Source: Polaromonas sp. (lineage in GTDB: Bacteria > Pseudomonadota > Gammaproteobacteria > Burkholderiales > Burkholderiaceae_C). From it: a stretch of DNA of 34,899 nucleotides. Below the pieces are notes generated by a model, which ran no database searches, was not told the DNA's origin, and saw only the letters and a list, made by a program, of their open reading frames with translations. Location: assembly GCA_023259235.1 (NCBI GenBank), contig JAHFQQ010000003.1, positions 1 through 34,899 on the forward strand. The letters run 5' to 3'. How positions within the stretch are numbered: the stretch's first letter is position 1; every line of letters begins with the position of its first letter. Both the position numbers and the translations under genes were made by a program. This document shows positions 23,547-31,109 of this stretch, one piece after another.

Positions 23547-26500
23547 CTAACCGGTATTGCGCAACCCCGCTGCAATTCCGTTAATTGAGATGTGAATGCC
23601 GGTTTGCACCCGCTGGTCGGTCTGGCCTGCACGATAACGCCGGATTAATTCGACCTGCAGGTGGTGCAGCGGGTCAATATACGGAAAGCGGTGGCGGATG
23701 GAGCGTTGCAGTGCAGCATTGCCGGCCAGCCGCTGCCGGTCGCCGGTAATCAACGTAAGCGCCTGCGCGGTGCGGTGCCACTCAGCCTCGATGGCGCTGA
23801 AAATCTTCTTGCGCAACCGCGCATCGGCCACCAGTTCGGCATAGCGTGAGGCCAGCGCCAGGTCGCTCTTGGCCAGCACCATGTCCATGTTGCTCAGCAG
23901 TGTGCGAAAGAAAGGCCACTGCCGATACATCCTTTGCAGCAGGGCAAGCGTCTCTTTGCGACTGGCGGGTGAGCCGCCCTGATGGAGGTAATGTTCGATG
24001 GCGGTGCCAAAACCGTACCACCCAGGCAAGGTCAGGCGGCATTGGCCCCAGCTGAACCCCCAGGGAATGGCGCGCAGGTCCTCGATGCTTGGGAACCGTT
24101 TCACCGCCGGGCCGCCCCGAGGTGAAACAGCCCCCTCGGGGGGCAGCGAGGACACGTCAGTGCCGAGCGTGGGGGCCAGTTTCACCGCCGGGCCGCCCCG
24201 AGGTGAAACAGCCCCCTCTGGGGGCAGCGAGGACACGTCAGTGCCGAGCGTGGGGGCCACAAATCTGGAAGCCGGCCGCGAGCCGATGTTGAGCTCGGCG
24301 ATTTCACGGATCGGCGTGGCGCTGAAAAAATATTCGGTGAAGCCGGGGGTTTCATACACCAGCGCCCGGTAGGCTGCCATGCTGTTCTGAGACAGTTCCG
24401 CGGCGGCGTGCAGGAAAGCCGCCGTGGCAGGTTTGGTCGGTTGCAGCAGGGTCGCTTCCAGTGTGGCGGCCACCAGAGTTTCGAGATTGCGACGGCCAAT
24501 TTCGGGGTTGGCATATTTGGAACCAATGACTTCGCCCTGCTCGGTCAGGCGGATCTGTCCGCGTACCGTGCCGGGCGGCTGCGCCAGGATGGCCTGGTAG
24601 CTTGGGCCGCCACCGCGGCCGACCGTCCCGCCACGGCCGTGAAACATGCGTAACTTGATGTTGTGCGAACGGCCCAGATCGTCAAATAGCTCGACCAGTG
24701 CGATCTCGGCGCGGTAAAGCTCCCAGTTGCTGGTAAAAATGCCGCCATCCTTGTTGCTGTCGGAGTAGCCGAGCATGATGTCCTGCTCCGCGCCGCTGCG
24801 CTGCACCAGTTGCGCGATGCCGGGCAGGGCATAAAACTCGCGCATGATCGGCGCGGCATTGCGCAGGTCTTCGATGGTTTCAAACAGCGGCACCACGATG
24901 AGGTCGTACATGGCCGGGCTATCCAGCGTGCCATGCATCAGACCCAGCTCCTTTTGCAGCAGCAGCACTTCGAGCAGGTCGCTCACCGTTTCGGTGTGGC
25001 TGATGATGTAGTGGCGGATGGCTTCCTTGCCAAAACGCTCGCGCACCGAGCGGGCAGTCTCGAAAATGGCCAGTTCGCCCTGCGCCAGTGGCGAGTATGT
25101 CGCGCCCATCACGCGCAGTGGCCGGGCGTCGTCGAGGAGGCGCAGCAGCAGCGCGCGCTTTGCAGCCTCGTCCAGGCTGGCGTAGTCCGGATCAATCCGC
25201 GCCACCGCCAGCAGTTCGGCCAGCACTGCTTCGTGCTTGTCTGAGCTCTGGCGCAGATCGACCGTGGCCAGGTGAAAGCCAAAGACGTCCACCGCGCGGA
25301 TCAGCGGCTGCAGACGCTGGGCGATCAGCGCGCCGCCATGGTGGGTCCGAAGGGAGGTCTCAATCGTGCGCAGGTCGGCCAGGAAGTCCTCGGCCCGGAG
25401 ATAGGGGTTTTGCGGCACCACGGCGTGGCGCGCCGCCTCGCCGCCCTTCAGCGCCTTGAGCGTGGCGGCCAGCCGGGCGTAAACGCTGGTCAGCGCGCGG
25501 CGGTAAGGCTCGTCCTTGCGGTGTTCGTTGGTGTCGGGTGAGCCTGCCGCCAGTGCGCTCATTTCCGGGCTGACATCGATCAGTATGGCCGACAGCGAGA
25601 GTTCACCGCCCAGAAAGTGCACCTCGGTGAGGTAGTGGCGCAGTGCCACTTCGGCCTGCCGGCCCAGCGCGTAAGCGAGGGTTTCGGCGTTGACGTGCGG
25701 GTTGCCGTCGCGGTCGCCGCCAATCCACTGGCCCATGCGAAGAAAACTGTGCACCGGCTGGTTGCCAAGGTCGCGTTCCAGGTTGGCGTAGAGCTTGGGA
25801 ATTTCGCGCAGGAAGGTGGTTTCGTAGTAACTCAGCGCATTCTCGATTTCGTCGGCCACCGTGAGTCTGGAAAAGCGCAACAGGCGTGTTTGCCACAATT
25901 GCACCACGCGGGCGCGCAATTGGGCAAGGTTGGCAGCCAATTCGCGTGGGGTCAGTTCGTCCCTGGCGTGGTTGGCGGTCTGCGCCAGCGCCAAGATGGC
26001 GTCGCGCGCCGTGAGCAACTGCGCAATCCCGCGTTCGGCGTCGAGCACGCTTTTGCGCTGTACTTCGGTCGGATGGGCCGTGAGGACCGGCGAGACAAAG
26101 CTGTGCACCAGCGTATCTGCTATTGTTGTTGTAGCTATTCCCGCCCAGCGCAAGCGGGCTAGCGCCACATCGATGCTGCCTTCCTGGGTGTCGCCTGCGC
26201 GTTCGTGGATAGCGCGGCGGCGGATGTGGTGGCGGTCCTCGGCCAGGTTGGCAAGATGGCTGAAATAGGTGAAAGCGCGGATTACGCTGACCGTCTGGTC
26301 GCCAGACAGCCCCTTGAGCAGCTTTTTCAGGGCTTTGTCGGCGCTCTGGTCGGCATCGCGGCGAAAGGTCACCGACAGCCGGCGCACCTGCTCGATCAGC
26401 TCAAAGGCAGCGACGCCATCCTGTTCGCGAATCACATCGCCAAGGATGCGGCCCAGCAGGCGGATGTCTTCCACCAGCGGACGTTCGTTGTCCCGGGAGC

Positions 26501-26573
26501 GGGTGGACGTTTTGCGCCCGGTGGCGTCCCTGACGGGTTCCCTGGTTTGCCTTGCGCGCATGGAAGTGACCAT
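23547..26573 (-). CDS. ppc: Phosphoenolpyruvate carboxylase with repeat-derived insertion
   Basis: A 1008-residue cytosolic enzyme that carboxylates PEP to oxaloacetate to replenish the TCA cycle. Family landmarks: VLTAHPTEVQRKS with catalytic H167 and K174, GGDRDGNPHVNAET near 285, GYSDSNKDGG, the glycine-rich GRGGTVGRGGGPS loop near 648, LRAIPWGFSWGQCRL, and the conserved C-terminal NTG. It is longer than the E. coli enzyme (883) partly through an N-terminal extension and partly because residues 772-825 are two tandem 27-residue units (APTLGTDVSSLPPEG... type) encoded by an 81-bp repeat, sitting between SRPASR and IEDLRAIPW. A second small repeat encodes GIATTTIAD (about 145-153) with two ATA codons, rare in such GC-rich DNA. 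The start at 26573 follows AGAGGG five bases upstream. Divergent from hemC by 75 bases. Frame and motifs are intact, so activity is likely. Confidence 0.95.
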   Translation of the reverse strand: MVTSMRARQTREPVRDATGRKTSTRSRDNERPLVEDIRLLGRILGDVIREQDGVAAFELIEQVRRLSVTFRRDADQSADKALKKLLKGLSGDQTVSVIRAFTYFSHLANLAEDRHHIRRRAIHERAGDTQEGSIDVALARLRWAGIATTTIADTLVHSFVSPVLTAHPTEVQRKSVLDAERGIAQLLTARDAILALAQTANHARDELTPRELAANLAQLRARVVQLWQTRLLRFSRLTVADEIENALSYYETTFLREIPKLYANLERDLGNQPVHSFLRMGQWIGGDRDGNPHVNAETLAYALGRQAEVALRHYLTEVHFLGGELSLSAILIDVSPEMSALAAGSPDTNEHRKDEPYRRALTSVYARLAATLKALKGGEAARHAVVPQNPYLRAEDFLADLRTIETSLRTHHGGALIAQRLQPLIRAVDVFGFHLATVDLRQSSDKHEAVLAELLAVARIDPDYASLDEAAKRALLLRLLDDARPLRVMGATYSPLAQGELAIFETARSVRERFGKEAIRHYIISHTETVSDLLEVLLLQKELGLMHGTLDSPAMYDLIVVPLFETIEDLRNAAPIMREFYALPGIAQLVQRSGAEQDIMLGYSDSNKDGGIFTSNWELYRAEIALVELFDDLGRSHNIKLRMFHGRGGTVGRGGGPSYQAILAQPPGTVRGQIRLTEQGEVIGSKYANPEIGRRNLETLVAATLEATLLQPTKPATAAFLHAAAELSQNSMAAYRALVYETPGFTEYFFSATPIREIAELNIGSRPASRFVAPTLGTDVSSLPPEGAVSPRGGPAVKLAPTLGTDVSSLPPEGAVSPRGGPAVKRFPSIEDLRAIPWGFSWGQCRLTLPGWYGFGTAIEHYLHQGGSPASRKETLALLQRMYRQWPFFRTLLSNMDMVLAKSDLALASRYAELVADARLRKKIFSAIEAEWHRTAQALTLITGDRQRLAGNAALQRSIRHRFPYIDPLHHLQVELIRRYRAGQTDQRVQTGIHISINGIAAGLRNTG
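24099..24179. repeat. 81-bp palindromic repeat, copy A (in ppc)
   Basis: Begins TTTCACCGCCGGGCCGCCCC and ends in GAGCGTGGGGGCCAG. It contains two inverted pairs, TTTCACC/GGTGAAA and CCCCGAGG/CCCTCGGGG, so it can fold. It is followed directly by copy B at a period of exactly 81 bases (27 codons), which keeps the ppc frame open. Confidence 0.9.
24180..24260. repeat. 81-bp palindromic repeat, copy B (in ppc)
   Basis: Same unit as copy A, differing by eye at two positions: CTCTGGGGG for CTCGGGGGG, and the last base. On the minus strand it encodes residues 772-798 of the carboxylase. Confidence 0.9.
26119..26135. repeat. GCTAY-N7-RTAGC element, copy 5 (in ppc)
   Basis: GCTAT-TGTTGTT-GTAGC, one pair being G-U if transcribed. 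It lies in an AT-rich patch of an otherwise GC-rich gene and is followed on the plus strand by a GC-rich hairpin CCCGC...GCGGG and GCTAGCGCC, resembling the body of the fuller copies. Comparison with my recollection of related PEP carboxylases suggests no net length change here. Confidence 0.5.
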
Positions 26574-26648
26574 CTCTGTCTGCCCTCTTCTGTTTCAGGC
26601 GCCCATGCTAGCATTCAGTCTCCTTTAAAGATTACAAACAGGTAACGA

Positions 26649-27665
26649 GTGTCCATAGCGTTTCAAACCGTCAAAAATATGGCCGCGCCGAACGTCGTCA
26701 TCGCCACCCGCGAGAGTCGGCTTGCGCTGTGGCAGGCCGGGCATGTGAAGGCATTGCTCGAAGCGCGTCTGGGCTGGCAGGTGACGCTGCTGGGCATGAC
26801 GACCCAGGGCGACCAGATTCTGGACCGTTCCCTGAGCAAGGTCGGCGGCAAGGGCCTGTTTGTCAAGGAGCTTGAAGTCGCGCTGGCCGAAGGCCGGGCT
26901 GATCTGGCGGTGCATTCGCTGAAGGATGTTCCCATGGACTTGCCCGAAGGCTTTGCGCTGGCCTGCGTGCTGGAGCGCGAGGACCCGCGCGACGCCTTTG
27001 TCTCCAGCCGGTTTGCGTCGCTGGCCGATTTACCGCAGGGCGCCGTTGTCGGCACCTCCAGCCTGCGCCGCCTGGTACTGCTCAAGGCGTTGCGGCCTGA
27101 TCTGAAGATCGACCCGCTGCGCGGCAACCTCGACACGCGCTTGCGCAAGCTCGATGAAGGCCGCTACCACGCCATCGTGCTGGCCGCCGCCGGACTGAAG
27201 CGCCTGGGCCTTGAATCGCGTATCCGCTGCACCTTTGCGCCCACGGATATGCTGCCGGCCGCCGGGCAGGGGGCCTTGGGGATTGAAGTGCGCTCTGAGC
27301 GCACCGACCTGATCGAAGCGCTGGCTGTGCTGGCGCACCAGCCGACCTGGCTGGCGGTGACGGCTGAGCGCTCGGTCTCGCGCGCCATGGGCGGCAGTTG
27401 CTCGATGCCGCTGGCGGCCTTCGTGGCCGATTCCATGCCAGGCGCGGCTCGGGAAGGCGGCAACCATGCGATGCGGCTGAACGCTGCCTGGGGCGACCCG
27501 GCCAGCGCTGATCCGATGGCTGGCCAGCCCCTGGCAGCGCTGGTGCAGGTGCAAAAAACCGCCATTGTGCGCAGCTTTGACGAAGCCCAGGCCCTTGGTG
27601 AAGCGGTAGCGGCGCAGTTGCGCGCGGGCGGTGCTGTCTGGGCCGTCGACGCCCCGGCGCTGTAA
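26649..27665 (+). CDS. hemC: Porphobilinogen deaminase (hydroxymethylbilane synthase)
   Basis: A 338-residue cytosolic enzyme that joins four porphobilinogens into hydroxymethylbilane. Seen: VIATRESRLALWQA, GGKGLFVKELE, HSLKDVPMDLP, TSSLRRLVLLKALRPDL, RGNLDTRLRKLDEG and the cofactor loop GGSCSMPLAAFV, in which C251 would carry the dipyrromethane cofactor. The start is uncertain: GTG 26649 has AGGTAA seven bases upstream, while ATG 26679 (MAAPNVVIATRES) begins closer to the conserved core but lacks a ribosome site. It is first in a tight hemC-hemD-hemX-hemY operon; its TAA overlaps the ATG of hemD. A stretch near 270-300 (DSMPGAAREGGNHAMRL, then GDPASADPMAGQPLAALV) is somewhat longer than in compact homologues. 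Confidence 0.95.
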   Translation: MSIAFQTVKNMAAPNVVIATRESRLALWQAGHVKALLEARLGWQVTLLGMTTQGDQILDRSLSKVGGKGLFVKELEVALAEGRADLAVHSLKDVPMDLPEGFALACVLEREDPRDAFVSSRFASLADLPQGAVVGTSSLRRLVLLKALRPDLKIDPLRGNLDTRLRKLDEGRYHAIVLAAAGLKRLGLESRIRCTFAPTDMLPAAGQGALGIEVRSERTDLIEALAVLAHQPTWLAVTAERSVSRAMGGSCSMPLAAFVADSMPGAAREGGNHAMRLNAAWGDPASADPMAGQPLAALVQVQKTAIVRSFDEAQALGEAVAAQLRAGGAVWAVDAPAL

Positions 27666-28549
27666 TGCCGGACGGGGTGCACACGGTTCGCGTCATTGTG
27701 ACACGGCCTGCGCGTGAGGCCGAACGCTGGGTGCAGCAGTTTCAGCAGGGAGGCGTTCAGGCCGAAGCCCTGCCACTGATTGAAATTGCGCCCGCCCAGG
27801 GCGCCGCAAATGCGCAGGCCCTGCGGAAAGCCCTGCAAATGCTGGACACCTACGCCGCATGCATGTTCGTGAGCGGCAACGCAGTGGACCATTTCTTCAC
27901 ACAAAACAGTGCCTCGGCCCATGATGAAAATGGACATGATGCTATTAATGGCATAGCAAATCAGGTGGCGGGATGGCTGCCGCCAGGCCTGCGTTTGCTG
28001 GCGCCCGGGCCGGGCACCGTGGCCGCGCTGGTTGCCGCAGGGGTTCCTGCCGGGCAGATTGATGCACCGGCTCCTGACGCCGGTCAGTTTGATTCGCCGG
28101 CCCTTTGGGATGTAATTGGCCAGCGCGACTGGCACGGCCGCCGGGTGCTGGTGGTGCGTGGCGAAAACTCCAGCAGCGCCGGGGCGACCACCACGTCGAA
28201 AGGGCGTAACTGGATCGCCCGCCAGTGGGAGGCCGCCGGCGCGCAGGTTGATTTCGTAAGCGTGTACCAGCGCCGCGCGCCGCGCCTGACCAACGCGCAG
28301 CTTGAGCTCGCCTGTGCTGCCGGCAGCGATGGGTCGGTGTGGCTGTTCAGCAGCACCGAAGCCGTGGTCAATCTGGCCAGTGAGCCTGCGCTGGGAGCCA
28401 TGAACTGGCGCGGCGCCCGCGCCGTGGCGACGCATCCGCGCATTGTCGACGCCGTGCGAGCTGCAGGCTGGGGTGTTGTTGTGGCGTCACGTCCAGCATT
28501 CGAGGACATCAAGGATGCACTGGCCTCGATAGAATCACTCGATCCATGA
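27665..28549 (+). CDS. hemD: Uroporphyrinogen-III synthase
   Basis: A 294-residue enzyme that closes and inverts ring D of hydroxymethylbilane to give uroporphyrinogen III. The family is poorly conserved, but VIVTRPAREAERWVQQF, the AEALPLIEIAP start of strand two, MFVSGNAVDHFF, LLAPGPGTVAAL, VLVVRGENSS, VDFVSVYQRRAP, VWLFSSTEAVVNL and the final PAFEDIKDAL helix all fit. The ATG overlaps the hemC stop (TAATG) and its own stop overlaps hemX (ATGA), so translation is coupled. Residues about 82-100 (SASAHDENGHDAINGIANQ) look like an insertion and include a small GCTAT-N7-ATAGC repeat. Length is slightly above the usual 250-270. Confidence 0.9.
   Translation: MPDGVHTVRVIVTRPAREAERWVQQFQQGGVQAEALPLIEIAPAQGAANAQALRKALQMLDTYAACMFVSGNAVDHFFTQNSASAHDENGHDAINGIANQVAGWLPPGLRLLAPGPGTVAALVAAGVPAGQIDAPAPDAGQFDSPALWDVIGQRDWHGRRVLVVRGENSSSAGATTTSKGRNWIARQWEAAGAQVDFVSVYQRRAPRLTNAQLELACAAGSDGSVWLFSSTEAVVNLASEPALGAMNWRGARAVATHPRIVDAVRAAGWGVVVASRPAFEDIKDALASIESLDP
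27941..27957. repeat. GCTAY-N7-RTAGC element, copy 3 (in hemD)
   Basis: GCTAT-TAATGGC-ATAGC, extended by one base on each side (TGCTAT...ATAGCA, 27940-27958) as in copy 2. It encodes AINGIA in an AT-rich patch of hemD. Confidence 0.6.
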
Positions 28550-29736
28550 GCGCCAGCCAACCCGAACTGCCCCAACCGCCCACGCCACCAGAACGCAGCG
28601 ACGGGCCGCCCCGAGCGAGTTCGGCCCCCCCGGGGGGCAGCGAGGACACGCCAGTGCCGAGCGTGGGGGCCAGTCACTTTTGGCTGGTACCCCGCAGCTG
28701 GGCGTTGCTGGTGGCGTTGCTGGCGGCGGCCGGGTTGCTCGTGAGCGGCTTGCTGTGGCAAAAACTCGGCTCCATCGAGGAGCAACTCGCCCGCCGCAGT
28801 CTCGATTCGGGCGCACAGGCGATCGAGGCGCGTACCCTGGCGCGCCAGGCCCAGGAAGCCACGCGCGATCTGGCAGCGCGATTGGCGCTGCAGGAAAGCC
28901 GCATCAGTGAAGTCAGCCTGCAGCGTGGCCAGCTTGAGGAGCTGATGCAAAGCCTGTCGCGCTCGCGCGATGAAAACCTGGTGGTGGATATCGAGTCGGC
29001 GCTGCGGCTGGCCCAGCAGCAGGCGCAGCTCACGGGCAGCGCCCAGCCCTTGCTGGCTGCTCTCAAATCGGCTGACCAGCGCCTGTCGCGCGCTGCGCAA
29101 CCCCGCCTCAATCCGTTACAGCGCGCAGTCACCCGGGACATGGAGCGCATCAAGGCGGCGAACCTCACCGATGTGCCGGCACTGTTGCTCAAGCTCGACG
29201 AACTGGTCCGACAGGCCGACGATCTGCCGTTGGCCAACGCCATGCTGCCGCGCGCATCAGCACGCACGGCGCCCGCGCCGGTTTCGCCTGTGTTGAAGGC
29301 GCCTGCCGCGCGGGCCAGCGCATCGGCCGCCAACAGGCTCTGGCCCTGGATCCCTGACGGGCAGGCGCTTCATGCCTGGTTGCAGCGCATGCTCGACAGC
29401 GTCTGGGAGGAAGCGCGCAAGCTGCTGCGTGTTAGCCGCATTGACCAGCCCGAGGCCGCCCTGCTATCACCCGAGCAATCCGTTTTTCTGCGTGAAAATT
29501 TCAAGCTCAGGCTGCTCAATGCACGCTTGGGGTTGCTGTCGCGCCAAACCGAAACCGTGCGGGCTGATCTGGTGAGCGCCAATGCCTGGTTGGGCAAGTA
29601 TTTTGATGCGTCGTCACGCCAAACCCAAGCGGCCGCCCAATTGCTGGCCCAGGCGCAGAGCCAGCTCAAAACCAGCGAGCTGCCCCGCCTGGATGATACT
29701 TTCGGCGCGCTGGCCACGGCGGCGGCAGGCCGGTAG
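28546..29736 (+). CDS. hemX: HemX-like membrane protein of the heme operon
   Basis: A 396-residue protein of the proteobacterial HemX family. It is often annotated as uroporphyrin-III C-methyltransferase, but it has no methyltransferase motifs and its role is not established. Layout: a cytoplasmic N-terminal tail (1-45) rich in Pro, Gly and Ser; one transmembrane helix at about 48-73 (SWALLVALLAAAGLLVSGLLW); then a long periplasmic helical region with coiled-coil character (SIEEQLARRSLDSGAQAIEA, LQRGQLEELMQSLSRSRDEN) and the domain typical of HemX. Residues about 20-43 are encoded by a copy of the same palindromic repeat found in ppc. Its ATG overlaps the hemD stop, and hemY begins 14 bases after it. 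Assignment rests on position and topology. Confidence 0.85.
   Translation: MSASQPELPQPPTPPERSDGPPRASSAPPGGSEDTPVPSVGASHFWLVPRSWALLVALLAAAGLLVSGLLWQKLGSIEEQLARRSLDSGAQAIEARTLARQAQEATRDLAARLALQESRISEVSLQRGQLEELMQSLSRSRDENLVVDIESALRLAQQQAQLTGSAQPLLAALKSADQRLSRAAQPRLNPLQRAVTRDMERIKAANLTDVPALLLKLDELVRQADDLPLANAMLPRASARTAPAPVSPVLKAPAARASASAANRLWPWIPDGQALHAWLQRMLDSVWEEARKLLRVSRIDQPEAALLSPEQSVFLRENFKLRLLNARLGLLSRQTETVRADLVSANAWLGKYFDASSRQTQAAAQLLAQAQSQLKTSELPRLDDTFGALATAAAGR
28603..28673. repeat. Palindromic repeat, copy C (in hemX)
   Basis: The stretch GGGCCGCCCCGAG...GGGGGGCAGCGAGGACACG...GTGCCGAGCGTGGGGGCCAG matches the ppc copies on the same strand over about 71 bases. It lacks the TTTCACC arm and carries GCGAGTTCGG in place of GTGAAACAG. 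In hemX it is read from the plus strand (PPRASSAPPGGSEDTPVPSV), whereas in ppc it is read from the minus strand. Confidence 0.85.
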
Positions 29737-29750
29737 GGGCAGGGCCAGGC

Positions 29751-31040
29751 ATGCGCGCCGCTCTCTGGCTTTTGGCGTTGTTCGGCATCGCCGTTGCGTT
29801 GGCGCTGGTGGCAGGCAACAACCAGGCGGTGGTCACCCTGTTCTGGCCGCCGCACCGGGTCGATATGTCGTTCAACCTGGTGACGCTGCTGCTGGCGGCG
29901 CTGTTCATGACGTTGTACCTCGCCTTGCGCGCGATGTCGGCGGTATTTTCCTTGCCAGCCGAGGCCAGGCGCTGGCGCGCCCAGCAGAAGGAGCGCGCCA
30001 TGTACGGCGCCCTGATGGATGCGCAGACGCACTTGCTGGCAGGGCGTTACATCCGGGCCGCCAGGTCGGCGCAGCACGCGCTGGCGCAAGAAAAAAGTCT
30101 GGCGCTGCTTGGCGACGCGGCGCGCCATGCAAGCGGCCACAATGCGGCGCGTGCCAGCCAGCTGCGCGCGCTGGCGCATCTTCTGGTGGCCGAGAGCGCG
30201 CAGTCGCTCCAGCATAAGACTTTGCGCGACCAGCATTTGCAGTTGGCGCTTCGCAGCGTGGCTCCGCGCGATGCGCAGGAAGTTCGCGAGGGGGTGCAGC
30301 TTCGTGCGGTGCGCTGGGCGCTGGACGATCAGGACGGCGGCGCGGCGCTTGACTGGCTGGGCCAGTTACCGCAGGGCGCGGCACGGCGCACACTGGCGCT
30401 GCGCCTGAAGCTGCGCGCCGCGCGCCAGGCGCAGCAAACGCAGCAGGCGCTGGAGACGGCGCGCCTGCTCGCCAAGCACCGTGCGTTCTCGCACGCCGCG
30501 GCACAAAGCATTGTGCGCAGCCTGGCGCTCGAACTGCTCAACGAGGCGCGCGACCCGGCGCAACTGAAACAGGCCTGGCACTCGCTCGACGAGAGCGAAC
30601 ATGCCATGCCCGAGCTGGTGCTTCATGCCGCCTCGCGCCTGATGGCGCTGCAAGGCGATGCCGATACGGTGCGCGCGTGGCTGCTGCCGGTGTGGGACCG
30701 CATGATGCAGCCCGACTCCGGCATCGCTGACAGGCTGCGCATCAAACTTGTCACGGTCCTTGAGGCTGGCTTTGATTCGCTGGACGGCGGCTGGCTTTCC
30801 CGCATTGAATCAGCGCAGCTTGGTCGGCCGCGTGACCCCATCGTGCTGTATCTGGCGGGAACGGCCTGCCTGAGCCGCCAGCTCTGGGGCAAAGCCCAGC
30901 AGCTGCTGTCCCAGGCTGCGCCCGATTTGCAGGACGCAAACCTCAAGCGCAACGCCTGGCGGGCACTGGCGACGCTGGCCGAGCAACGCGAGGATGAGGC
31001 GGCTGCCGCACAGGCCTACAAGCGCGCGGCCCAGGCATGA
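29751..31040 (+). CDS. hemY: HemY-family TPR membrane protein of the heme operon
   Basis: A 429-residue protein of the proteobacterial HemY family (not the Bacillus protoporphyrinogen oxidase of the same name). Two N-terminal transmembrane helices at about 3-25 and 43-62 flank the short motif NNQAVVTLFWPPHRVDMS, typical of the HemY N-terminal domain. The rest is an alpha-helical TPR-like repeat region (AGRYIRAARSAQHALAQEKS, AARQAQQTQQALETARLLAKH, ACLSRQLWGKAQQLLSQAAPD). In E. coli, hemX and hemY follow hemCD; their products are thought to organise or regulate heme synthesis at the membrane, mechanism unproven. Last gene of the operon; a terminator follows 15 bases after the stop. Confidence 0.88.
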   Translation: MRAALWLLALFGIAVALALVAGNNQAVVTLFWPPHRVDMSFNLVTLLLAALFMTLYLALRAMSAVFSLPAEARRWRAQQKERAMYGALMDAQTHLLAGRYIRAARSAQHALAQEKSLALLGDAARHASGHNAARASQLRALAHLLVAESAQSLQHKTLRDQHLQLALRSVAPRDAQEVREGVQLRAVRWALDDQDGGAALDWLGQLPQGAARRTLALRLKLRAARQAQQTQQALETARLLAKHRAFSHAAAQSIVRSLALELLNEARDPAQLKQAWHSLDESEHAMPELVLHAASRLMALQGDADTVRAWLLPVWDRMMQPDSGIADRLRIKLVTVLEAGFDSLDGGWLSRIESAQLGRPRDPIVLYLAGTACLSRQLWGKAQQLLSQAAPDLQDANLKRNAWRALATLAEQREDEAAAAQAYKRAAQA

Positions 31041-31055
31041 CTGTGGGAACAATGA

Positions 31056-31081
31056 AAAAGGCCCGCATGCGGGCCTTTTTC
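31056..31081. terminator. Bidirectional terminator between hemY and rne
   Basis: A5-GGCCCGCATGCGGGCC-T5: a perfect 16-bp palindrome (loop CATG) with A and T tracts, placed between the convergent hemY and rne genes. It can end transcription from both sides. Confidence 0.9.
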
Positions 31082-31109
31082 TGCGCCTGGGCGCCGCGGA
31101 GGCGGCGGG

